DNA of 64,000 nt from Sphingomonas sp. Root720 (GTDB lineage Bacteria; Pseudomonadota; Alphaproteobacteria; Sphingomonadales; Sphingomonadaceae), in NCBI RefSeq assembly GCF_001428605.1, contig NZ_LMID01000012.1, positions 248,001 through 312,000 of the forward strand, in the 5' to 3' direction. The translations under genes and the position numbers were made by a program. A model generated the notes under the pieces. The model did not search any database, was not told the DNA's origin, and was given only the letters and a program-made list of their open reading frames with translations. Positions 25,259-34,792 of this stretch are shown one piece after another (position 1 is the first letter of the stretch; every line of letters starts with the position of its first letter).

Positions 25259-26602
25259 GTGACCGGCCTGCGATCGCTGCGCGCGCTGACCGCGGCGTTC
25301 CTGCTGGCGTTCATCGCCGCGACGGGGCTGACCGGCGTCGCGGTCTACCGGGCCACCCACAGCACGATCGCCACGCTGGTCGACCGGCGCATCGCCAGCG
25401 TCAGCGGCGAACTGGCGGCGATGGGCACGCACAGCGGCACGCCCGAACTGGTCCGCCAGATCCGGGCGCTGACCGGCGAACGCGACACCGGCGACCTCGG
25501 CCTGTTGCTGACCAGCGCCAACGGCCGCGTCCTGGCCGGCAACATCCGGCTGCGGCGCCCGCTGCCCGAGGGCTTCTCGACGGTCGATCGCACGCTGGGC
25601 CTCAAGGGCCTGTCGGTCGGCCGCGCGCTGGTCCGCCCGATCGGCGACGGCCTGATCCTGACCGTCGTGGCCGAGACCGAGCCGATCGACGACTATGATA
25701 GCCGGCGCGCGCGCATCTATCTGTTCGGCTTCGGATCGATCGTCCTGATCGTCGTCGCCGGCGTCGCGACCTTCGGGCTGGTGATCGGCCGGCGGATCGT
25801 GGCGATGCGCCATACCGTCGAGGCGATCGTCGACGGCGACATGCAGCGCCGCGTCCCGGTCGACGGATCGCACAGCGCCTTTGACCAGCAGGCGCACGCC
25901 TTCAACGCGATGCTCGACCGGATCGCGGCGCTGATGGCGGAGATCAGCAACGTCTCCAACGACATCGCCCACGACCTGCGCACTCCGCTCGCTAGGCTGC
26001 GCGGACGCCTCCAGGCGCTGGCCGGGCGCGCCGGGGACGGCGGCCTCGCCGACGAGATCGAGGCCGCGATCGCCGACAGCGACGAGCTGCTCGCCATGTT
26101 CGCGGCGATCCTCCGCATCGCCGAGATCGAGGGCGGCGCCCGGCGCGCGGGCTTCGAGCGGATCGACCTCGGTACGCTCGTCCACCATGTCGCGACGACG
26201 ATGCAGCCCGCCGCCGCCGATGCCGGCCGGCGCCTCACCGACGGCGAGCCCGCCTATCTGCCGGTGCTCGGCGACCGCCAGCTGCTGGCCCAGGCGCTGA
26301 TCAACCTCGTCGAGAACGCGATCCGCCACACGCCCCCGGGCAGCCGCATCGGTATCGCCGCGACGCGCGTCGGCGACGCGGCGGCGATCGTCGTCGAGGA
26401 TGACGGGCCCGGGATCGCCGCCGCCGACCGGACGCGCGCGCTGCGCCGCTTCGGCCGCCTCGACGGCAGCCGGGGCAGCGGCGGCCATGGACTGGGCCTG
26501 CCGCTGGTCGAGTCGATCGTGCGCCTCCACCGGGGATCGATGCGGCTCGAGGATGCGGGACCGGGACTGCGGGTGGTGATCGGGCTGCCGCTGGCGCCGT
26601 GA
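25259..26602 (+). CDS. HAMP-containing sensor histidine kinase
   Basis: A 447-residue kinase starting at GTG. Membrane helix 1 (about 8-30), a periplasmic sensor of about 125 residues, and membrane helix 2 (YLFGFGSIVLIVVAGVATFGLVIG) lead to HAMP (GRRIVAMRHTVEAIVDGD). The HisKA H-box is NDIAHDLRTPLARLRGRL, and the ATPase has NLVENAIRHTPPG, EDDGPGIA and GHGLGLPLVESIV. It is the partner of the preceding OmpR-type regulator. The signal is unknown. Confidence 0.93.
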   Translation: MTGLRSLRALTAAFLLAFIAATGLTGVAVYRATHSTIATLVDRRIASVSGELAAMGTHSGTPELVRQIRALTGERDTGDLGLLLTSANGRVLAGNIRLRRPLPEGFSTVDRTLGLKGLSVGRALVRPIGDGLILTVVAETEPIDDYDSRRARIYLFGFGSIVLIVVAGVATFGLVIGRRIVAMRHTVEAIVDGDMQRRVPVDGSHSAFDQQAHAFNAMLDRIAALMAEISNVSNDIAHDLRTPLARLRGRLQALAGRAGDGGLADEIEAAIADSDELLAMFAAILRIAEIEGGARRAGFERIDLGTLVHHVATTMQPAAADAGRRLTDGEPAYLPVLGDRQLLAQALINLVENAIRHTPPGSRIGIAATRVGDAAAIVVEDDGPGIAAADRTRALRRFGRLDGSRGSGGHGLGLPLVESIVRLHRGSMRLEDAGPGLRVVIGLPLAP

Positions 26603-26683
26603 CCGGGCGGCGCGGTCGCGCCGGGCTTGAGCCCGGCTGCGAAACGCGCCACCCTCGGTCCATCCCAACGCCAGAGGTCCTCC

Positions 26684-28759
26684 ATGCTCAAACCGACCCT
26701 CTCCGCGCTGCTCCTCGGAGCGACGCTGCTTTCGACGCCCTCGCTCGCCCAGGGTCCCGTCGCCCCCGTCGCGCCGCCGACCCTCTCGACCCGTTTCGAG
26801 GGGAGCGACATCTTCGCGCTGCAGGTCGCGTCCGACCCGCAGATCAGCCCCGACGGCAGGACCGTCGCCTATGTCCGGCGCCAGGCCGACATCATGAGCG
26901 ACAAGCAGAAGGGCGCGATCTGGCTGGTCGACGTGGCGACGGGCACGCAACGGCCGCTGGTCGCCGATGCGGGCCAGCCGCGCTGGTCGCCCGACGGCAA
27001 GCGGCTGGCCTATGTCGCCGCCGATCCCAAGGGCAAGCCGCAGCTGTTCGTCCGCTGGCTGGCCGACGACGCGACGGTCCGCGTCACCCAGCTTCCCGAC
27101 GGCCCGCAGGCGATCACATGGTCCCCCGACGGCAGGAGCATCGCCTATGTCATGCGCGTGCCGGGCGAGCCGGCGAAGCTGGGCAAGGCGCCCGACAAGC
27201 CCGAGGGCGCCGAATGGGCCAAGCCGCTCGAGGTGATCGACCGGGTCGACTATCGCGCCGACGGCGGCGGCTATGTCGAGCCGGGCTACGACCATATCTT
27301 CGTCGTCGCCGCCGATGGCGGGCCGCCCCGGCAGCTCAGCTTCGGCGACTATCAGGATGGCGGGCCGCTGAGCTGGACGCCCGACGGGCGCTCGATCCTG
27401 TTCAGCGCGGTGCGCAAGCCCGACTGGCAGCACAATGTCTTCGATCCCGAGATCTATGCGCTCGACGTGGCGACCGGCGCGATCCGCGCGCTGACCAGCC
27501 GCGCGGGGCCCGACATCGCCCCCGCCGTCTCGCCCGACGGGTCGAAGGTCGCCTATCTCGGCTATGACGACAAGCGGCTCTCCTACCAGAACACGCTGCT
27601 CTACGTGATGAACCGCGACGGCAGCGGCGCGCGCGCCGTCACCGCGGGCTTCGACCGCAGCATCGACCGGGTCGACTGGGCCGCCGACGGCCGCGCGCTC
27701 TACGCGCAATATGACGAGCGCGGGGTCAACCGCGTCGCCCGCATCACCCTCGACGGCAAGGTCACCGAACTGGCGACCGGGCTGACCGGCACCGGTCTCG
27801 ACCGGCCCTATAGCGGCGGCGACTTCACCGTGTCGAAGGGCGGCGCGATAGCCTTCACCAGCGGATCGCCGCTGCGCCCGGCCGACCTGTCGGTCGCGAG
27901 CGGCGGCCGCACCCGGCAGCTCACCCGCCTCAACGAGGATTTCCTCTCGGCCAAGAGCCTCGGCCAGGTCCGCGAGCTGGCGGTCACGGCGCCCGACGGC
28001 CGTGCCGTCCCGGCCTGGCTGGTGACGCCGCCGGGCTGGCGCGAGGGGCAGCGCGTGCCGCTCGTGCTGGAGATTCACGGCGGCCCGCACAGCGCCTATG
28101 GCCCGCATTTCTCGACCGACGACCAGCTCTACGCCGCCTCGGGCTATGCGGTGCTCTATACCAATCCGCGCGGCTCGACCTCCTATGGCGAGGAATTCGC
28201 GCTGCTGATCCACCATAAATATCCGGGCGACGACTATGGCGACCTGATGGCGGCGGTCGACGCCGCGATCGCCGCCGGGGTCGCCGATCCCGACAATCTG
28301 TTCGTCACCGGCGGATCGGGCGGCGGCGTGCTGACCAGCTGGATCGTCGGCAAGACCGACCGCTTCAAGGGTGCGGCGGCGCAGAAGCCGGTGATCAACT
28401 GGATCAGCGAGGCGTTGACCATGGACGCGACGCTGTTCACCTCGCGCTACTGGTTCCCGAAGCTGCCCTGGGAGGACCCGACCGGCTATTGGGCCCGCTC
28501 GCCGCTCAGCCTGGTCGGCAACGTCAAGACCCCGACCCTGGTCGTGGTCGGCAGCGAGGATTACCGGACCCCGGTCAGCGAGGCCGAGCAATATTATGCC
28601 GCGCTGCAGATCCGCGGCGTGCCGACCGCGCTGGTCAAGGTGCCGGGCGCGAGCCATGGCGGCATCGCCGCCCGCCCGTCGCAATCGGCCGCCAAGGCAT
28701 CGGCGATCATCGCCTGGTTCGACCGGTACAGGACCAGCAAGACCGCCGCGAAGCCCTGA
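26684..28759 (+). CDS. Secreted S9-family prolyl oligopeptidase-like peptidase
   Basis: A 691-residue protein. The signal peptide (MLKPTLSALLLGATLLSTPSLAQ) leads to an N-terminal beta-propeller with WSPDGK-type repeats, then the alpha/beta-hydrolase domain. The nucleophile motif is VTGGSGGGVLTSW, Asp is in VGSEDYRTP and His in GASHGG. YTNPRGSTSYGEEF is typical of acylaminoacyl-peptidase/DPP-like S9C members. Probably periplasmic. It is 81 bases after the kinase gene and may be part of that regulon. The exact substrate is unknown. Confidence 0.91.
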   Translation: MLKPTLSALLLGATLLSTPSLAQGPVAPVAPPTLSTRFEGSDIFALQVASDPQISPDGRTVAYVRRQADIMSDKQKGAIWLVDVATGTQRPLVADAGQPRWSPDGKRLAYVAADPKGKPQLFVRWLADDATVRVTQLPDGPQAITWSPDGRSIAYVMRVPGEPAKLGKAPDKPEGAEWAKPLEVIDRVDYRADGGGYVEPGYDHIFVVAADGGPPRQLSFGDYQDGGPLSWTPDGRSILFSAVRKPDWQHNVFDPEIYALDVATGAIRALTSRAGPDIAPAVSPDGSKVAYLGYDDKRLSYQNTLLYVMNRDGSGARAVTAGFDRSIDRVDWAADGRALYAQYDERGVNRVARITLDGKVTELATGLTGTGLDRPYSGGDFTVSKGGAIAFTSGSPLRPADLSVASGGRTRQLTRLNEDFLSAKSLGQVRELAVTAPDGRAVPAWLVTPPGWREGQRVPLVLEIHGGPHSAYGPHFSTDDQLYAASGYAVLYTNPRGSTSYGEEFALLIHHKYPGDDYGDLMAAVDAAIAAGVADPDNLFVTGGSGGGVLTSWIVGKTDRFKGAAAQKPVINWISEALTMDATLFTSRYWFPKLPWEDPTGYWARSPLSLVGNVKTPTLVVVGSEDYRTPVSEAEQYYAALQIRGVPTALVKVPGASHGGIAARPSQSAAKASAIIAWFDRYRTSKTAAKP

Positions 28760-28846
28760 CCGGCCAGCGACCGATCGACGACGATCGCCGAACCCGTCCC
28801 CGCTTTCGCGAGGATGGGCCGGCGGTCCACCTTCGGTAGAGGGGGA

Positions 28847-31396
28847 TCAGAAGTGGACGGAAACCTCTCCGCCGAAGGTGCGCGGCGGGTTGAGGTTGGC
28901 ATAGTCGCCCAGCACGCCGCCATAGTTGGTCGAGACCAGCGTGCTGCCGTTATAGTTCGACACCGGCGCAGAGTTCGCCGCCGAACGCCGATAATAATAG
29001 GTCGTGTCGAGCAGGTTGCGCGACCATAGCGAGAAGGAGACCTTGCTGTTGCCGCCGACCGCGATGTCGCCGAGGGTGATGCGGCCGTTCACGACGAAGC
29101 TCGCATCGGTCCGGGTCGGCTCCAGCTGGAAGCTGTACTGCCTGCCCGAATAATTGCCGTCGAGGTGGAAGCGGATGTTCGCGTCGCTGGCGATGGCGGG
29201 GACGGGCAGGACATAATCGATCGCGCCCGACGCCGCGTTCGTCGGCGTGTAGACGATGTACAGCTGCTGCGGCCGGCCGCCGGTGATCGGGTTCACCGCC
29301 GAAGGCGCCTTCCAGTGGGTATAGGCATAGGACGCCGTCAGGGTCAGCCCGTCGATCGGCATGACCGCGAGGTCGACCTCGACGCCGCGGATCTTGGTCT
29401 TGCCCGCATTCTGCGTCTGCTCGATGTGGCTGCCCAGCGTCGGACTGCCCGACGCGGTATCGTAGAGGTCGAAGTCGAACTGCGTGTTCGAACGATCCAT
29501 GATGTAACCGGCGACGTTCAGGCGCGCGCGGTGCTGCCAGAAATCCATCTTCGCGCCGGCTTCGTACGACTTCACCGTCTCCGGGCCGAACGCATTGAAC
29601 TGCTGCGAACGGTCGTTGGCGCCGCCGGCGCGGAAGCCGGTCGCATATTTGGCGTAGACGTGGGTGTCGTTTGACAGGTCGACCGCGAGGTTCAGCATCG
29701 GGTCGAAGCGGCTGATGCTGTTCCGGAAGGTGAACGGCTGCTTCGCGTTGTTCACGACGTAGAGCTGGCCGCGGCGGCGATCCTTCGTCCAGCGGCCGCC
29801 GGCGGTCAGGTGGACGATATCCAGGCCCTCCGGCGTGTAGGTGACGTTGCCGAACAGCGCGTAGCTATGGTCGTGCGCCTCGCTGGCGCGGGCGATGAAG
29901 CGGCAGCTGTTCGCGAATTGCGGGACGGTGGCGGCCAGGCTGTTGATGCACGACGGGTCGGAGGGCTGGTAGCCCGAGTTCGCGCTGGTGACCGTGCCCG
30001 ACACGATCGGGCTGCGAACCGTGTAGCCCGTGCCGTCCGCGTTCCACAGGTTGCTCAGCGGGGTCGCGGCATATTCGGTCGCATGTTCGGTGTAATAATA
30101 GGCGCCGGCCACATAGTCGAATTGATCGACGCTGCCGACGGCCTGGAATTCCTGGCTGAACTGGTTCTGGCGCAGGAAGGAGAGGCTGTAGCGGCTGAAG
30201 TTCGCGCCGGGCGAAAAGGTCTGGCGCGCCGCGCCGCCGCTATTGTCCCACTGATCGGTCGAGACGCCGCGCCACGCCGTGATCGAGCGCAGCGCCAGCC
30301 AGGGCGCCACGTCATATGTGATGTTCGACGAGACGCCGTGTGTGATGTCGACGCTGGGCTGCTGCGGCACGCCGATATCGGACGAGGACTGGCGCCCGGC
30401 GTGCGGGACGACCGCCGGCGCCAAGGGCGCGATACAGGCGGGGCGGGCGGTGCCGGCCGCGATCGTTCCGCCGCACGGAGTCGTCGTGCCCGGCAGGAAC
30501 AGCGCCGAGCCCGAGGTGGCGCCGTTATACGAGCCGACCGTGTAGCCGTTCGGGTTGTAGTTGATCAGCTGGCTGAAGTTCGGGGTGTTCTCGTCCTTCG
30601 CATAATCATAGCTGAAGTCCGCGGTGAGGCCGCTGAACGGCGTCCAGCGCGCCGCGACGCGGCCGCCCTTGCGATCATAATAGTTCCAGCCGGTGGAGCC
30701 GGCGAGCGGATCCTTCACGGTCGGATCCTGGTGCTGGTAGACGCCCTCGAACTTCAGGGCGATGTTGGCGAAGGCCGGCAGGTCGACATGCGCGTCGGCG
30801 CTGTGGCTGCCGTAATTGCCGACCCCGGCGTCGATGTGGCCGCCGAATATGCCGGTGGGCGCCTTGGTGACGATCGACAGCGCGCCGCCCTCGGTGTTGC
30901 GGCCGAACAGCGTGCCCTGCGGCCCCTTCAGCACCTCCATGCGCTCGATGTCGAACAGCGCGGCGTTGAGGCCCTGGGTCTTACCCAGCGCGACCCCGTC
31001 GATGTAGACGCCGACGCCGCCGTCGCGGGCGGTCTGGTTCTGGTCATAGGGGACGATGCCGCGGATGCCGATCGTCAGCGCCGACTGGCGCGCCTCGAAG
31101 GTGGCGACGCGCAGCGACGGGATCGAACCGTCCGTCAGGTTGTACAGGCTCTGGATATGGCGATCCTCGATGCCCTGGGCGCCGATCACCGAGATCGAGA
31201 TCGGGGTCTTCTGCAGGTCGGTCTCGCGCCTGGTCGCGGTGACGACGATGTCGCTGAGGCCGCCGCCCGCATCGTCGGCGGCGGCTTCGTCGGCCGGCGC
31301 GGCCGTGGGGACGGCCTGTGCAAGCGCCGGCGCGGCGATCGCCAGCGCGGCCGAGGCCGTCAGCAGGCGCAGGTGAAACTGGGTGCGGGACCGCAT
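28847..31396 (-). CDS. TonB-dependent outer-membrane receptor
   Basis: An 849-residue receptor. The signal peptide ends near APALAQA, followed by the TonB-box-like segment DIVVTATRRE and a plug domain with LTIGIRGIVPYDQN, VYIDGVALGK and VLKGPQGTLFGRNTEGGALSIVTKAP. A long 22-strand-type barrel ends in aromatic VSVHF, as expected for outer-membrane insertion. No N-terminal signalling domain, so no FecI-type regulation. The acyl-CoA ligase upstream suggests a lipophilic carbon substrate, but this is only context. AAAGGGG precedes the start. Confidence 0.94.
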   Translation of the reverse strand: MRSRTQFHLRLLTASAALAIAAPALAQAVPTAAPADEAAADDAGGGLSDIVVTATRRETDLQKTPISISVIGAQGIEDRHIQSLYNLTDGSIPSLRVATFEARQSALTIGIRGIVPYDQNQTARDGGVGVYIDGVALGKTQGLNAALFDIERMEVLKGPQGTLFGRNTEGGALSIVTKAPTGIFGGHIDAGVGNYGSHSADAHVDLPAFANIALKFEGVYQHQDPTVKDPLAGSTGWNYYDRKGGRVAARWTPFSGLTADFSYDYAKDENTPNFSQLINYNPNGYTVGSYNGATSGSALFLPGTTTPCGGTIAAGTARPACIAPLAPAVVPHAGRQSSSDIGVPQQPSVDITHGVSSNITYDVAPWLALRSITAWRGVSTDQWDNSGGAARQTFSPGANFSRYSLSFLRQNQFSQEFQAVGSVDQFDYVAGAYYYTEHATEYAATPLSNLWNADGTGYTVRSPIVSGTVTSANSGYQPSDPSCINSLAATVPQFANSCRFIARASEAHDHSYALFGNVTYTPEGLDIVHLTAGGRWTKDRRRGQLYVVNNAKQPFTFRNSISRFDPMLNLAVDLSNDTHVYAKYATGFRAGGANDRSQQFNAFGPETVKSYEAGAKMDFWQHRARLNVAGYIMDRSNTQFDFDLYDTASGSPTLGSHIEQTQNAGKTKIRGVEVDLAVMPIDGLTLTASYAYTHWKAPSAVNPITGGRPQQLYIVYTPTNAASGAIDYVLPVPAIASDANIRFHLDGNYSGRQYSFQLEPTRTDASFVVNGRITLGDIAVGGNSKVSFSLWSRNLLDTTYYYRRSAANSAPVSNYNGSTLVSTNYGGVLGDYANLNPPRTFGGEVSVHF

Positions 31397-31814
31397 TCTA
31401 TAAACCCCTTTGTTGAACTGGTTCGACGGGGCCTATAGGTTTTCGTCACGACACTTATGTTACGATCATAGTAAAGTGCGTGAAATCACCAGTTCATTTT
31501 CGCTTCATTTTCAAGTTACTTGGTAGATTATTATCCTATAACATGCTGTCTTCGGGGATAGCCTAAAGTCGGTTCGACGATATATTTTTCGGGGCATCCT
31601 TAAAATATTCGGGATGATCGGAAAATTCCTCGCATGTGGGGAATTTTTTCTGCGATCTACTCAAGATGTCGAACGGCGGGCCGTGCGGCGTGCGCGCGCG
31701 GATATTACAATATCACGTAATTTTCGTGTCGCGCGTGTAACCGGTGTCGGCGGCGCCGTCCGACTATTGGCCTCGCGAACCGCTTGCGAGGTTCGCGCGG
31801 GGAGAGGCTTCCCG
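31397..31814. other. AT-rich intergenic region upstream of the TonB receptor gene
   Basis: No gene seen in 418 bases. The stretch 31440-31750 is much richer in A+T than its surroundings. It contains an AAAATTCC/GGAATTTT hairpin (31622-31647) and the palindrome GATATTACAATATC (31701-31714). The leftward receptor promoter presumably lies near 31430-31500 (a TATGAT-like box on the minus strand near 31470). It starts with a terminator-like hairpin after the ligase gene. Confidence 0.6.
31774..31797 (-). terminator. Terminator-like hairpin after the acyl-CoA ligase gene
   Basis: CGCGAACC-GCTTGCGA-GGTTCGCG, a perfect 8-base-pair stem 17 bases past the ligase stop. There is no strong T tract, so termination is plausible but unproven. 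Confidence 0.45.
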
Positions 31815-33587
31815 CTACCCGTAGAGCGCGTCGATCCGATCGCCATAGACCGCGCGGATCGCGTGGCGGCGGTTCTTCATCGACGGGGTCATCTGTTCGT
31901 TGGCGATCGAGAAGGGCTCGTCGGCCACCACGATCCGGCGGACCTTCTCGATCACCGACAGGTCGCGATTGACCCGGTCGACCGCCGCCATCAGCGCGCG
32001 GTGGAGATCGGCATCGCCCGCGAGCCGGCCCAGCTCGGGGGACAGGCCGCGCTCCTCGGCCCAGCCGGCGAGCCATTCCTGGTCGGGGACCACGAGGCCG
32101 ACGACATAGGGACGCTTGTCGCCCGACACCATCGCCTGGGCGATCTCGGGCTGGAGGGTCAGCATGCCCTCGACCTTCTGGGGCGCGATATTGTCGCCCT
32201 TGTCGTTGACGATCAGGTCCTTCTTGCGGTCGGTGATCTTGAGCCGACCGCGCCCGTCGAGATGGCCGACGTCGCCGGTGTGGAGCCAGCCGTCGCGGAG
32301 CACCCGCTCGCTTTCGGCCTCGTTGCGCCAATAGCCGGCCATGACCAGTTCGCCGCGCACCAGTATCTCGCCGTCCTCGGCGATCCTGACCTCGACCCCC
32401 TTCATCGGCGGGCCGACCGTATCGTAGCGGATGCCGGCCTTGGGGCGGTTGCACGAGACGACGGGCCCGGCCTCGGTCTGGCCATAGCCCTGGAGCAGCG
32501 TGAGCCCGAGCGAGCCGAAGAACTGGCCGACCTCGGGATTGAGCGGCGCGCCGCCCGAGACCAATGCCTTGATCCGCCCGCCGAAGCGCTTCTGCACCTT
32601 GGGCTTGAGCAGCAGGTCGATCGCGAACCTGGCCGGATAGTCGGCGAGCCGCAGCTTTTCGCGCGCGCCCAGCTCCAGCGCCTTGTCGAGCAGCTTCTGG
32701 GCGAGGCCGCCCTGCTTCTCGACGGTCTTGATCAGCCGGGCGCGGAGCAGTTCGAACAGGCGCGGCACGACGACCATGATCGTCGGCCGCGTCTCCTCGA
32801 TATTGGCGGCGAGCTTCTCCAGCCCCTCGGCATAGTAGATCTGCCCGCCCAGCGCGATCGGCAGGAACTGCCCGCCCGAATGCTCATAGGCGTGGCTCAG
32901 CGGCAGGAAGGACAGGAACACCTCGTCGCCCCAGCCGAAATCCTCGGCGATGATGTCGACGCAGCCCTCGACGTTGCACAGGATCGCGCCGTGATGCTGG
33001 CGGACGCCGCGTGGCGCGCCGCCGGTGCCGCTGGTGTAGATCAGGCAGGCGAGGTCCTCGCGCCGCATGTCGGCGGCGGCGGCCTCGGCCGCGGCGACGT
33101 CGGCCGCCGCGTCGCCGGCGAGGGTGGCGAAGTCGAGCGTGCGCACCCCGGTCGCGGGCAGCGGCTCCATGCCGATCAGGAATTCGCAGGTCGAGGAGCG
33201 CACGATCGCGGGGAGCAGCACCTGCGCCAGCTTCGCGGTCGAGACGATCGCCGCCCGCGCGCCGCTATTCTCGAGGATATGGGTGTGGTCGCGTTCGGTG
33301 TTGGTCGTGTAGGTCGGCACCGTCACGCAGCCTGCGGTCATGATCGCGAGGTCGGCGATGCAGAATTCGGGGCGGTTCTCGGACACCAGCACCACGCGGT
33401 CGCCGTCCTTCAGTCCCTGCGCCCGCAGCCCGGCCGCGAGCGAGGCGACCCGGCGCGCGACCTCCGCCCAGCTCAGCGGGGTCCAGGCGCCGTCCTGCTT
33501 CGCCCAGAGGAACGGCGCGTCGCCCTTCTCGCGGGCGCGCGCGAAGAACATGGTGACGAGATTCGGAAATCGCTCGAAGGTCCGCAT
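31815..33587 (-). CDS. Long-chain fatty acyl-CoA ligase (AMP-binding)
   Basis: A 590-residue ANL-superfamily enzyme activating fatty acids to acyl-CoA via acyl-AMP. The phosphate loop LIYTSGTGGAPRGV is near 200, FLPLSHAYEH follows, the A5 motif is GYGQTEAGPVVS, A7 is GWLHTGDVGHLD and the C-terminal hinge is DRKKDLIV. It resembles the FAA1-type long-chain ligases more than E. coli FadD. Cytoplasmic or membrane-associated. Divergent from the J-domain gene. Confidence 0.92.
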   Translation of the reverse strand: MRTFERFPNLVTMFFARAREKGDAPFLWAKQDGAWTPLSWAEVARRVASLAAGLRAQGLKDGDRVVLVSENRPEFCIADLAIMTAGCVTVPTYTTNTERDHTHILENSGARAAIVSTAKLAQVLLPAIVRSSTCEFLIGMEPLPATGVRTLDFATLAGDAAADVAAAEAAAADMRREDLACLIYTSGTGGAPRGVRQHHGAILCNVEGCVDIIAEDFGWGDEVFLSFLPLSHAYEHSGGQFLPIALGGQIYYAEGLEKLAANIEETRPTIMVVVPRLFELLRARLIKTVEKQGGLAQKLLDKALELGAREKLRLADYPARFAIDLLLKPKVQKRFGGRIKALVSGGAPLNPEVGQFFGSLGLTLLQGYGQTEAGPVVSCNRPKAGIRYDTVGPPMKGVEVRIAEDGEILVRGELVMAGYWRNEAESERVLRDGWLHTGDVGHLDGRGRLKITDRKKDLIVNDKGDNIAPQKVEGMLTLQPEIAQAMVSGDKRPYVVGLVVPDQEWLAGWAEERGLSPELGRLAGDADLHRALMAAVDRVNRDLSVIEKVRRIVVADEPFSIANEQMTPSMKNRRHAIRAVYGDRIDALYG

Positions 33588-33747
33588 CGTCTCTCCTGCT
33601 TCGGCGGTGACGTCCGCTCTTCCCGGCCGCTATAACGCAGAAATCGGGGAATGTACCCCCGATGTTCCCTGCCGATGACGGCCACAGGGCACCGCTTCCG
33701 ATTCCGCAATGGTCCGTTCAGCCGTTCGGCGCTACAAGGGAAGGCTT

Positions 33748-34278
33748 ATGGCCCGATCTTCTTCCCGTTCGAACGACTGGGGTTTTCCCCGCTGGCGCGG
33801 CTATGGCAGCGAGCGCGGCGCGACCAAGGTCCGCATGTGCGACCGGCACGGCTGCGACCAGCCCGGCGATTGCCCCGCGCCCAAATCGCCCAACAGCCCC
33901 GAGCGCTGGTATTTCTGCCCGAAGCATGCCGAGGAATATAATCGCAACTGGGATTATTTCGCCGGGCTGTCGGCCGAGGACGCCGCCAAGCGCGAGGAGG
34001 ACGAGCGCCGCTCCGCCTCCGGCTATGCCGAGCAGGCCCACTATAGCTGGGGCGGCCCCGGCGACGGCCGCTGGACCCGCGACGAGCTGCGCGCCTTCGA
34101 GACGCTCGAGCTGGAAACCGATGCCGATTTCGAAGCGATCAAGACGGCATGGCGGCGGCTGGCCAAGGTCAACCACCCCGACGTGAACCCCAACGACGCC
34201 GCGGCCGCCGTCCGCTTCCAGGCGGTCCAGGCCGCGTTCGAAGTCCTCCGCCGCGCCGAGGAACGCCGGCCGCGGTGA
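33748..34278 (+). CDS. J-domain (DnaJ-like) protein with N-terminal Cys cluster
   Basis: A 176-residue co-chaperone. The C-terminal J-domain (about 115-175) has ETLELETDADFEAIKTAWRRLAK and the HPD motif in KVNHPDVNPND, needed to stimulate DnaK. The N-terminal part has Cys31, Cys36, Cys42, Cys57 and His60 (CDRHGCDQPGDC...WYFCPKH), a probable zinc site. There is no Gly/Phe region or DnaJ zinc-finger domain. AAGGGAAGG sets the start at 33748. Found widely in alphaproteobacteria; client unknown. Confidence 0.9.
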   Translation: MARSSSRSNDWGFPRWRGYGSERGATKVRMCDRHGCDQPGDCPAPKSPNSPERWYFCPKHAEEYNRNWDYFAGLSAEDAAKREEDERRSASGYAEQAHYSWGGPGDGRWTRDELRAFETLELETDADFEAIKTAWRRLAKVNHPDVNPNDAAAAVRFQAVQAAFEVLRRAEERRPR

Positions 34279-34400
34279 GGGGCGCCGGTCGCGATTCGGC
34301 CCCGGTTCGACCCGATTGCCTCACGGCGCGCTTGCCGATACCATGACTCTACGGCGGTCTATGATGGTTGCGTAACGACCATTCCCGCCGGAGGAGGTTC

Positions 34401-34772
34401 ATGTTGCGTATCCTGTGCGTCGATGACGATGGACTTGTCCTTGCGATAACTTCCGATCTGCTGCGCGCGCTCGGTCATGAGGTGGTCGAGGCGATCGGCG
34501 GCGACCGGGCGACGATCGTGATCGACGAGGGCGAAGTCTTCGACCTGCTCGTCACCGACGTCCACATGCCCGGCGGCCCCGGCGGCCCCGACCTTGTGCA
34601 ACGCGCGCGCCGGACCCGCCCCGACATGCCGGTCATCTACTTCAGCGGGATCGAACAGGTTTTCCTCGGCACCGGCGACCGGGTGCTGCGCAAGCCCTGC
34701 ACCCTCGGCGAGCTGCAGCAGGCGATCGCGATGGCCACGCCGCCGCCGCAGTCCAGCGCCGCCGCGCTCTGA
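34401..34772 (+). CDS. Single-domain response regulator
   Basis: A 123-residue CheY-like receiver without output domain: DDD at 8-10, phospho-acceptor Asp in LLVTDVHMPGGPGG, Lys in VLRKPCTL. GGAGGAGG gives a strong ribosome binding site. No kinase gene is adjacent; it may serve a phosphorelay encoded elsewhere. Confidence 0.88.
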   Translation: MLRILCVDDDGLVLAITSDLLRALGHEVVEAIGGDRATIVIDEGEVFDLLVTDVHMPGGPGGPDLVQRARRTRPDMPVIYFSGIEQVFLGTGDRVLRKPCTLGELQQAIAMATPPPQSSAAAL

Positions 34773-34792
34773 CCTCCGTCCGCCGCTGATCC

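Noticed and set aside
25211-28684. A 1157-residue open frame antisense to the histidine kinase and S9 peptidase genes
   Set aside because: It mirrors the codon pattern of two well-supported genes on the other strand, is Arg/Asp/Gly/Ala-rich without any domain, and has no ribosome binding site; typical of GC-rich DNA.
31614-33635. A 673-residue frame on the plus strand
   Set aside because: Antisense shadow of the acyl-CoA ligase gene; low-complexity product with no recognised domain.
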